Shown piece after piece: positions 1 to 5,827 of a stretch of DNA of 8,909 nt. Below the pieces are notes generated by a model. It did no database searches. It was not told the DNA's origin and worked only from the letters and a program-made list of their open reading frames with translations. The stretch is from an uncultured Butyricicoccus sp. (GTDB lineage Bacteria; Bacillota; Clostridia; Oscillospirales; Butyricicoccaceae). The DNA lies in the NCBI GenBank assembly GCA_900557315.1, contig USSI01000045.1, positions 1-8,909 of the forward strand. The letters are read 5' to 3'. Both the position numbers and the translations under genes were made by a program. The first letter of the stretch is position 1. Each line of letters opens with the position of its first letter.

Positions 1-112
1 GCCGCATCCGTAAGGCGGCAAAGCCGCCAACGGCTGCGCAGTGAGCGCCGCTACACCCCATATTTCGGCCTTTTCCATTTTAACGGCGGCTTGTACGGGC
101 TGCGAGTGCCTT

Positions 113-160
113 CCCGAGATTGCCACGGGCGCAGAGCGCCCTCGCAATGACAAATCGGGG
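113..160. repeat. Imperfect palindrome, candidate dispersed repeat
   Basis: The two arms are CCCGAGATTGCC... and ...GCAATGACAAATCGGG. They pair at the outside (CCCGA with TCGGG), in the middle (ATTG with CAAT) and at the centre (GGGCGC, loop AGA, GCGCCC). The ATTGCC...CGCAATGAC pattern resembles short interspersed palindromes that I recall from intergenic regions of many gut Clostridia. There is no T-tract, so it is not an obvious terminator. Its status as a repeat family is inferred. Confidence 0.45.
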
Positions 161-209
161 GCCGTTGCCATTTTATCGTTACCCAATACGAATCGGCGGT
201 GCAGCGCCA

Positions 210-227
210 GGAGCGGCATGCCGCTCC
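210..227. repeat. Perfect 18-nt palindrome (GGAGCGGCATGCCGCTCC)
   Basis: The two halves are exact reverse complements with no spacer. It is followed directly by CCTACA; read on the minus strand this gives TGTAGGGGAGCGGCATGCCG. CTCCCCTACA occurs again at 305-314, so the unit is partly duplicated within the window. It may be a dispersed repeat or a protein-binding palindrome; I favour the repeat because nothing regulated lies close by. Confidence 0.5.
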
Positions 228-484
228 CCTACAGCGAACGGCCGGAGGTCTGTTTATTTTTCATTCTTCATTTTTCAGTCTTCAGGATTCATTTCCATGC
301 GCCCCTCCCCTACAATGCACGGCAGAAAGCCTCGTGCAGCTCTCCACTTTCCATTCTCGTCTTTCCACTTCCATACTGCTCTTCCTCTACACATAACATT
401 ACAAATATCTTCGTTCTATGGAAAAAGCACAAAAATCCGCGGGGGAACCCGAAACGTTCGTTGATTATTCCGTCACGGCGGGAT

Positions 485-513
485 TTGACGAACGCGGGCA
501 AATGTGATAAAAT
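485..513 (+). promoter_or_regulatory. Sigma-A-type promoter of the purine operon
   Basis: The -35 box TTGACG (485-490) and -10 box TAAAAT (508-513) are separated by 17 nt, the preferred spacing. Transcription would start near 520, giving a leader of about 145 nt before the IMP cyclohydrolase start codon. The structured leader and terminator that follow suggest control mainly after initiation. Confidence 0.7.
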
Positions 514-519
514 AAAGGC

Positions 520-639
520 ACAAAGAGAAAGCGGCGCGTTCAAAAATACAGACCCGGTTTTCGGGATCGCGCGGCAGGATCGGTTCGTTGCCGACCGTCT
601 GGGCACACCTGCGTTTGCGGCAGGTGCGCCGTTTTTTTT
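520..639 (+). promoter_or_regulatory. Candidate ZTP (pfl)-like riboswitch leader with expression platform
   Basis: The leader between the promoter and the IMP cyclohydrolase gene folds plausibly into three parts. P1 pairs 534-538 with 568-572 and encloses a small hairpin (CCCG 553-556 with CGGG 562-565). A second hairpin has stem TGCC 589-592 with GGCA 602-605. Its loop, GACCGUCUG, can pair through GUCUG (597-601) with CAGAC (549-553), forming a pseudoknot. The segment GCCGACCGUCUGGGCA resembles the 3' conserved portion of ZTP riboswitches as I remember it, and ZTP riboswitches typically control purine and folate genes. The right stem (602-605) is also the base of the terminator stem, which fits a strand-competition switch. 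The 5' half lacks the GACUGGC-type conserved segment I would expect, so this may be a variant or a different leader class. Confidence 0.45.
602..639 (+). terminator. Intrinsic terminator (attenuator) upstream of purO
   Basis: An 11-position stem, 602-612 with 620-630, has one A-C mismatch and a 7-nt loop and is followed by eight T residues (632-639). It lies between the promoter and the first gene of the operon, so it works as an attenuator, not as an end-of-gene terminator. GCAGG at 574-578 can pair with CCTGC at 608-612, which would offer an antiterminator form. Confidence 0.8.
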
Positions 640-665
640 CAGACGGGGCAGGGAGGAGAATCAGA

Positions 666-1376
666 ATGTATGACATTTCGCGTCTGCTGCGGGACAATCC
701 CTATCCGGGCCGCGGCATCGTGCTCGGCCGCTCCGGCGACGACCGGTGCAGCGTGCTGGCCTATTTCATCATGGGCCGCAGCGCCAACAGCCGCAACCGC
801 GTGTTTGTCCGGACGGACGACGGCATCCGCGCGCAGGCCTTCGACCCTGCGGCCATGACGGATCCCAAGGGCATCCTCTATAACCCGGTGCGGCGCATCG
901 GAGAGGCGTGGGTCGTCTCGAACGGCGACCAGACCGACGCCATCCGCGACTGCTTCGCCGTCGGCCGCCCGTGGGAGGAGGCGCTGCGCGCCAGCACGTT
1001 CAAGCAGGACGCGCCGGACTTCACGCCGCGCATCTCGGGCCTGCTGTATCCGGACGGGCACTATGCCCTGTCCATCCTCAAGGCGATGGAGGGCAGCCCG
1101 CGCTGCTGCCAGCGCAGCGTCTTCGACTATGACGTGCCGCGCGCCGGGATGGGACACATCATCTACACCTACGAGGGCGACGGCACGCCGCTGCCGTCCT
1201 TCTGCGGAGAGCCGCGCGCCGTGACCATCTGCGGCAGTCAGGAGGACTTCACCGCGGCGGTGTGGTACGGCCTGCACGCGGAAAACCGCGTGTCGCTCTT
1301 CACGGCCTTCATCGACCGCCGGAGCGGCGAGGTCACGACCCGGATCGTGAATCGGAATCAGAATTTAGGCGTTTGA
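666..1376 (+). CDS. purO: IMP cyclohydrolase, PurO-type (stand-alone)
   Basis: A 236-residue protein that should close the ring of FAICAR to give IMP, the last step of de novo purine synthesis, in the cytoplasm. I recognise the PurO/IMP_cyclohyd family from the N-terminal NPYPGRG motif (residues 11-17) followed by GRSANSRNRV (37-46). It is not the bifunctional PurH of most bacteria; no formyltransferase domain is attached. The ATG at 666 was chosen because AGGAG (654-658) sits 7 nt upstream; longer in-frame starts would run back through the terminator. The stop codon is 10 nt before purB, and the purB ribosome site overlaps it, so the two are almost certainly co-transcribed. Control is likely through the leader attenuator. 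Family assignment is from remembered sequence similarity; I did not assign catalytic residues. Confidence 0.85.
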   Translation: MYDISRLLRDNPYPGRGIVLGRSGDDRCSVLAYFIMGRSANSRNRVFVRTDDGIRAQAFDPAAMTDPKGILYNPVRRIGEAWVVSNGDQTDAIRDCFAVGRPWEEALRASTFKQDAPDFTPRISGLLYPDGHYALSILKAMEGSPRCCQRSVFDYDVPRAGMGHIIYTYEGDGTPLPSFCGEPRAVTICGSQEDFTAAVWYGLHAENRVSLFTAFIDRRSGEVTTRIVNRNQNLGV

Positions 1377-1386
1377 GGAGAACATC

Positions 1387-2820
1387 ATGCAGACGGACCG
1401 TTATATTTCCCCGCTCTCCACGCGCTATGCCAGCGCGGAGATGCAGTATCTTTTCTCGCAGGACTTCAAATTCCGCACCTGGCGGCGGCTGTGGATCGCC
1501 CTGGCCCGCGCGGAGAAGACGCTCGGCCTTGCCATCACGGATGAGCAGATCGCCGAGCTGGAGGCCCATCGCGACGACATCAACTACGCTGAGGCCGAGG
1601 CCCGCGAGCGCGAGGTGCGCCACGACGTGATGAGCCACGTCTACGCCTACGGCCTGCAGTGCCCGAAGGCGGCGGGTATCATCCACCTCGGCGCGACGTC
1701 TTGCTACGTCGGCGACAACACGGACCTCATCATCCTGCGCGAGGCCGCGCAGCTCGTGGTGAAGAAGGCCGTGCAGGTCGTGCGGAACCTCTCGGCCTTT
1801 GCCGACCGCTGGAAGGACACGCCCTGCCTCGGCTACACCCATCTGCAGCCCGCCCAGCTCACGACCGTGGGCAAGCGCGCGGCGCTGTGGATCAACGAGC
1901 TGCTCATGGACATCGATGAGCTGGAGTTCCGCCTGTCGCGCCTGCAGCTGCTCGGCTCGAAGGGCACGACCGGCACACAGGCCTCGTTCCTCGAGCTGTT
2001 CGGCGGCGACGAGGGCAAAATTCAGGAGATGGAGCGCCTGATCGCGGACGAGATGGGCTTTGCGGGCGTCGTGCCGGTGTCCGGCCAGACGTATTCCCGC
2101 AAGGTGGACAGCTACTTCCTCTCGGCCCTGTCCGGCGTCGCCCAGAGCGCGATGAAGTTCGCGAACGACCTGCGCATCGCCCAGTCGTTCGAGGAGCTGG
2201 AGGAGCCGTTTGAGAAGAACCAGATCGGCTCTTCCGCCATGCCGTACAAGCGCAACCCGATGCGTTCCGAGCGCATCTGCGCACTTGCGCGCTACGTCAT
2301 TACGGACAGCCTGAACCCGGCCTTCACCTCCGCCACCCAGTGGTTTGAGCGCACGCTGGACGACTCGGCCAACAAGCGCATCTCGGTACCCGAGGCGTTC
2401 CTTGCGGTGGATGCGATCCTGAACATCATGATTAACGTGGTTTCCGGCCTGGTGGTGTATCCCAAGGTCATCGAGGCGCATGTGATGAACGAACTGCCCT
2501 TCATGGCGACCGAGAACATCATGATGGATGCGGTCAAGCGCGGCGGCAACCGTCAGGAGCTGCACGAGCGCATTCGCGAGCATTCGATGGCCGCGGGCAA
2601 GCGTGTCAAGGAAGAGGGGCTGGACAACGACCTGATCGACCGCATCGCGGCCGACCCGATATTCGGCATGACGCGCGAGCAGATCGTGGCGCACCTTGAC
2701 CCGGCGGCGTACATCGGCCGCTGCCCGTCTCAGGTGGATGAGTTCCTGAGCGAATGCGTCCGCCCGGCGATCGCGCCGTATCTGGACGGCGAAGATGTGA
2801 CGGTGGAGATCAACCTTTGA
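1387..2820 (+). CDS. purB: Adenylosuccinate lyase (ADSL-like subfamily)
   Basis: A 477-residue cytoplasmic enzyme of the fumarase/aspartase superfamily. It releases fumarate from SAICAR to give AICAR, and from adenylosuccinate to give AMP. Visible landmarks are IIHLGATSCYVGDNTD (about 98-113), GYTHLQPAQ with the conserved His152, and the flexible signature loop GSSAMPYKRNPMRSE (281-295), whose serines include the expected catalytic base. WFERTLDDSAN and LVVYPKVIE follow. These C-terminal blocks are close to human ADSL and less like the E. coli or B. subtilis enzymes; length fits that subfamily. The ATG is supported by GAGGAG (1375-1380), 6 nt upstream. The catalytic segments I checked are present and the frame is intact. 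It follows purO by 10 nt in the same operon. Confidence 0.96.
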   Translation: MQTDRYISPLSTRYASAEMQYLFSQDFKFRTWRRLWIALARAEKTLGLAITDEQIAELEAHRDDINYAEAEAREREVRHDVMSHVYAYGLQCPKAAGIIHLGATSCYVGDNTDLIILREAAQLVVKKAVQVVRNLSAFADRWKDTPCLGYTHLQPAQLTTVGKRAALWINELLMDIDELEFRLSRLQLLGSKGTTGTQASFLELFGGDEGKIQEMERLIADEMGFAGVVPVSGQTYSRKVDSYFLSALSGVAQSAMKFANDLRIAQSFEELEEPFEKNQIGSSAMPYKRNPMRSERICALARYVITDSLNPAFTSATQWFERTLDDSANKRISVPEAFLAVDAILNIMINVVSGLVVYPKVIEAHVMNELPFMATENIMMDAVKRGGNRQELHERIREHSMAAGKRVKEEGLDNDLIDRIAADPIFGMTREQIVAHLDPAAYIGRCPSQVDEFLSECVRPAIAPYLDGEDVTVEINL

Positions 2821-3086
2821 TTATGGCTCAAGCCACGGTTTGAAACAGGGGGCCAGCCGCGCCGCAGGCGCGCAGGCCGCTGTCCCGTTCTGCCGCAAAG
2901 CGGCAATAGCAGGAGCGCGCGTCCCGGGACGGAAGGTTTCTCCGCCGCTGACAAAAATTCCACCTGGCTGCTATGGGATGCGTGGGAAGGCTGCAGGACG
3001 GCCCTCCTGCTGAATGTGTGCCGGCGCGCGGAATGGATGCCGCGCGGGGCGCAACGTGTGCGAATGGACATGGTTCGATAGAAAAT
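2821..3086. other. Intergenic, GC-rich hairpin cluster with no credible gene
   Basis: I see no credible gene in the 266 nt after purB. The stretch holds several strong local hairpins: 2858-2872 (CGCGCC, loop GCA), 2891-2905 (TGCCGC, loop AAA), the palindrome GTCCCGGGAC at 2921-2930, 2993-3010 (GCAGGA with TCCTGC) and 3025-3046 (CGCGCGG with CCGCGCG). It then runs into the terminator at 3087. It could be the purB 3' untranslated region, a dispersed repeat, or a structured RNA. I could not match it to RNase P RNA, SRP RNA, tmRNA, 6S RNA or a T-box by their conserved segments. Confidence 0.5.
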
Positions 3087-3106
3087 GCCCGCTCTGCGGG
3101 CTTTTT
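3087..3106 (+). terminator. Intrinsic terminator upstream of secDF
   Basis: A perfect 6-bp stem GCCCGC/GCGGGC (3087-3092 with 3096-3101) with loop TCT is followed by five T residues (3102-3106). AAAA precedes the stem, so it could also work weakly on the other strand. It most likely ends the purO-purB transcript, about 270 nt after the purB stop. Confidence 0.8.
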
Positions 3107-3126
3107 CTTTGCCGCTTCTGCCAAGG

Positions 3127-3155
3127 TTGACTTTTTGGCGGTTTCGCAGTATACT
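3127..3155 (+). promoter_or_regulatory. Sigma-A-type promoter of secDF
   Basis: TTGACT (3127-3132) and TATACT (3150-3155) are 17 nt apart. The expected start of transcription near 3162 leaves a leader of only about 30 nt before the GTG start codon, so no riboswitch is expected here. Confidence 0.75.
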
Positions 3156-3176
3156 ACTTTAGTTGTGTAAGAACAT

Positions 3177-3184
3177 AAAGGAGG
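3177..3184 (+). promoter_or_regulatory. Ribosome binding site that fixes the GTG start of secDF
   Basis: AAAGGAGG lies 8 nt before GTG 3193. The in-frame TTG at 3163 is upstream of this site and almost at the predicted transcription start, so it cannot be the start used. Confidence 0.8.
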
Positions 3185-3192
3185 CGCTTAAA

Positions 3193-5700
3193 GTGAAAAA
3201 AAGTGTGATTTCCTTTATCGCCGTCATGCTGGTGATTATTTTCCTCGGCGTAACGGCGGTAACGGGCGTGTATATTCCGGGAGGCTGGACCATGCCGTTC
3301 CGGGACAGCGGGACGACGGAGAATGCGCCCGCAACAGCGGTCACTTCGGAGGACGGTGCATCCAATACGGAGACCGGGACAACGGATACCGCTGATCCGT
3401 CCACGGACACGGCGGACACTACAGACGGATCCGCGGATGCTGCGGATACCACCGCAGACACGGCCGCGGACAGCTCGGCAGATACCACGGCCGAAACCGG
3501 CGGCACGGCTGCTGACCTGCGGGCGATTATCCCGAGCGTCATGGATACCGAGAACGGTATCCGCCTGGGCCTGGACCTGGTCGGCGGCTCGCGCATCGTA
3601 TATGAAGCGGTGCTGCCGGAAGGCTATGACACGGGCAACCTGTCCGACGATATGCAGACCGCGCAGGCAATGATCCGTCAGCGTCTGACCAGCCAGGGCT
3701 TTACCGAAGCCACGGTTGCGCTTTCGGGCGATAACCGCCTGACCGTCGAAATCCCGCAGATCACCAACCCGGAGGAAGCGGTGCAGACGCTCGGCACGAC
3801 CGCGCAGCTGCTGTTCATGGATATTGACGGCTATAATGAGTATATCGCGGCGCTGGCCGAGGACGAGACCGTGGACGCGGCGGACTATGCGCTGCTGACC
3901 GGTTCGGATGTTGACAGCGCAAGCGCTGAGTACGGCCAGACCTCGGAGACTTCGCCGATGCAGAACTATGTGCAGGTGACCTTCACGACCGACGGCCGGC
4001 AGAAGTTCGCGGACGCGACCCAGTCGGTCGCAGCGCGTTCGACGGACAACGGCGGCGACGGCTATAACCAGCTGCTGATTATCATGGACGGCCAGATCAT
4101 TTCTGCGCCTTATGTATCCGAGCGAATCGACAGCGAAAACTGCGTTATCACGGGCAGCTTCGATCAGGAAAGCGCGGAGCAGCTTGCCGGTCTGATTGAC
4201 GCAGGCCAGCTTCCGTTCAGCCTGACGCAGGTAGAACTGCGTTCGGTCGGCCCGCAGCTGGGCGCGGACGCCCTGCAGACCTCGCTGCTTGCCGGCGCGA
4301 TCGGCGTGCTTCTGGTATGCCTGTTCATGCTGATTGTCTATCGCGTGCCGGGCCTGGTTGCCTGCCTTGCGCTGGGCTTCTATATCGTGATTGAGGCGCT
4401 TCTGTTCAGCCTCTTCCGCATCAACCTGTCCCTGCCGGGCATCGCGGGCATCATCCTGTCGATCGGCATGGCGGTTGACGCAAACGTTGTTATCTTTGAG
4501 CGCATCAAGGAAGAACTGCGCGCAGGCAAGACGGTCAAGAGTGCGATTGACTCCGGCTTTAAGCGCGCGTTTACCGCGATTTTTGACTCCAACCTGACCA
4601 CGCTGATCGCGGCGGCCGTGCTGTTCTTCTTCGGTACGGGCACGATCGTCGGCTTTGCGACCACGCTGGGCCTTGGCGTTATCATCTCGATGTTCACCGC
4701 GCTGACGGTGACCCACTTCCTGCTTAACCGCATGGTGGATTTCCGAATCCGCAGCCCCAGGGCCTATGGCCTGCGCGAGAAAAAGCGCGAAGGCGGCCGC
4801 TTCCCGGTCCTCAAGAATTCCAAGATTTTCGGCGGCATTTCCGTGCTGCTGGTGGCGACCGGGCTGGTGGCGCTCATCCTGCTGCCGTTTGGCAAGAACC
4901 TGTTCAACCTGAGCATTGACTTTGCCGGCGGCACCGAGATGGAGTTTAATATGCACCAGACCGTGACGCAGGACATCCAGAGCGATGTCAGCAGCCTGTT
5001 TGAGGAGACGACCGGTGTGACCCCGTCTTCGGTTACCTCGTCGGGCGACGGCAACCAGGACGTGCTGATCCGTTCGACCTCGATCACCTCCGAGCAGCGT
5101 GAAGCGGTGATTGCAGCAATGCTGGAGCAGTACGATCTGAATCAGGAGACGGACATCCTGAACAACAACGACGTTTCCGCTTCGGTCGGCAGCGACCTGC
5201 AGCGGTCGGCAGTGCTGTGCGCGGTGCTTGCAATCGTGCTCATGCTGCTGTATATCACCTTCCGCTTTGAACTGACAAGCGGCCTGGCGGCGGTCGTCTG
5301 CCTGGTACATGACCTGCTGATTATGCTGAGCGTGTATGTATGGCTGCAGATACCGCTGGACACCAACTTTATCGCCGCAGCGCTGACCATCCTCGGTTAC
5401 TCGATCAATGCGTCGATCATCGTATTCGACCGCGTGCGCGAAAACCTGCGCACCGCGCGCCGGGAGCCCTTCGAGGAGGTTGCAGAACGCAGCATTTGGC
5501 AGACCATGGGCCGAACCATCAACACCACGCTGACCACGCTGTTCACCATCGGTATGGTGTTCATCCTGGGCGTGCCTTCGCTCAAGCAGTTCACCCTGCC
5601 GCTGATCGTCGGCATCCTGGCAGGCGCCTGGTCGTCCATTCTGCTGTCAGCCAGCCTGTGGGCGTTCTTCCGCAGAAAGTTCCGCAAGCATAAGGTGTAA
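3193..5700 (+). CDS. secDF: Protein translocase subunit SecDF (fused SecD-SecF)
   Basis: An 835-residue membrane protein of the RND superfamily that uses the proton gradient to help pull secreted proteins through SecYEG. The SecD half has TM1 (about 4-24), an Asp/Thr/Ala-rich linker (about 40-108), the GLDLVGG motif (126-132), a periplasmic-type domain, then a helix bundle with GMAVDANVVIFER (Asp429). The SecF half begins near 550 with SIDFAGGT (574-581), followed by a second bundle with GYSINASIIVFDR (about 735-747) and Arg774 in GRTINTT. B. subtilis also has a fused SecDF, but this one is longer, mostly because of the linker. Usual SecF proteins have Asp after GYSIN; here it is Ala740. The C-terminus is basic (RRKFRKHKV). 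It is transcribed alone from its own promoter, or together with the downstream gene. Confidence 0.96.
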   Translation: MKKSVISFIAVMLVIIFLGVTAVTGVYIPGGWTMPFRDSGTTENAPATAVTSEDGASNTETGTTDTADPSTDTADTTDGSADAADTTADTAADSSADTTAETGGTAADLRAIIPSVMDTENGIRLGLDLVGGSRIVYEAVLPEGYDTGNLSDDMQTAQAMIRQRLTSQGFTEATVALSGDNRLTVEIPQITNPEEAVQTLGTTAQLLFMDIDGYNEYIAALAEDETVDAADYALLTGSDVDSASAEYGQTSETSPMQNYVQVTFTTDGRQKFADATQSVAARSTDNGGDGYNQLLIIMDGQIISAPYVSERIDSENCVITGSFDQESAEQLAGLIDAGQLPFSLTQVELRSVGPQLGADALQTSLLAGAIGVLLVCLFMLIVYRVPGLVACLALGFYIVIEALLFSLFRINLSLPGIAGIILSIGMAVDANVVIFERIKEELRAGKTVKSAIDSGFKRAFTAIFDSNLTTLIAAAVLFFFGTGTIVGFATTLGLGVIISMFTALTVTHFLLNRMVDFRIRSPRAYGLREKKREGGRFPVLKNSKIFGGISVLLVATGLVALILLPFGKNLFNLSIDFAGGTEMEFNMHQTVTQDIQSDVSSLFEETTGVTPSSVTSSGDGNQDVLIRSTSITSEQREAVIAAMLEQYDLNQETDILNNNDVSASVGSDLQRSAVLCAVLAIVLMLLYITFRFELTSGLAAVVCLVHDLLIMLSVYVWLQIPLDTNFIAAALTILGYSINASIIVFDRVRENLRTARREPFEEVAERSIWQTMGRTINTTLTTLFTIGMVFILGVPSLKQFTLPLIVGILAGAWSSILLSASLWAFFRRKFRKHKV

Positions 5701-5714
5701 CCATATTGTGCTGG

Positions 5715-5736
5715 GCCGGGAGGAAGGCGTCCCGGC
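5715..5736 (+). other. Hairpin in the secDF downstream spacer
   Basis: GCCGGGA (5715-5721) pairs perfectly with TCCCGGC (5730-5736) around an 8-nt loop. No T-tract follows. It begins 15 nt after the secDF stop and may stabilise or process the transcript, or form part of a leader for the next gene. Confidence 0.5.
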
Positions 5737-5782
5737 GGGTACATGTGGAGGAAACCGCGCGTATGCGCACAATACAGAGCGA

Positions 5783-5810
5783 CAGGGGCGCCTTCCGGCG
5801 CCCCTGCTTT
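5783..5810 (+). terminator. Strong hairpin with weak T-tract, terminator-like
   Basis: A perfect 10-bp stem (5783-5792 with 5797-5806) with tetraloop TTCC is followed by only CTTT. It may be a leaky terminator for secDF or an attenuator for the TIM-barrel gene, whose ribosome site GGAGG starts at 5817. The short T run keeps confidence moderate. Confidence 0.5.
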
Positions 5811-5827
5811 GAAATGGGAGGTTTGTC

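Larger units (their letters stand above)
1..484. other. Intergenic region without a credible gene; repeat-rich
   Basis: I see no convincing gene here. The open frames lack ribosome sites and protein-like composition. The stretch holds a GC hairpin at 14-28 (GGCGGC, loop AAA, GCCGCC), an imperfect palindrome at 113-160, a perfect 18-nt palindrome at 210-227, two copies of CTCCCCTACA (224-233 and 305-314), and pyrimidine-rich tracts at about 245-298 and 338-390. It ends at the purine-operon promoter. The mix looks like decayed or miniature dispersed repeats, but copy number elsewhere in the genome cannot be seen from this window. Confidence 0.6.

Noticed and set aside
445..470. CGAA...TTCG palindrome as a PurR box
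   Set aside because: The B. subtilis PurBox needs a longer AT-flanked CCGAAC motif in pairs; only a short generic palindrome is present.
41..673. Plus-strand open frame of 210 residues in the leading region
   Set aside because: It spans repeats, the promoter, the leader and the terminator, and overlaps the purO start; it has no ribosome site or protein-like pattern.
1333..2694. 453-residue minus-strand open frame opposite purB
   Set aside because: It has no recognisable motif and lies fully opposite a well-conserved enzyme gene, so it is an antisense shadow.
2828..3124. Minus-strand open frame of 98 residues in the gap after purB
   Set aside because: It reads through the terminator hairpin, and its low-complexity Ala/Arg/Ser/Pro content does not look like a protein.
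3163..3192. TTG start extending secDF by ten residues
   Set aside because: It lies at the predicted transcription start and upstream of the AAAGGAGG site, which points to GTG 3193.
3154..5310. Long open frame on the minus strand opposite secDF
   Set aside because: Its composition (Arg/Gln/His-rich, no family motif) is that of a shadow of a GC-rich gene; the opposite frame is clearly SecDF.
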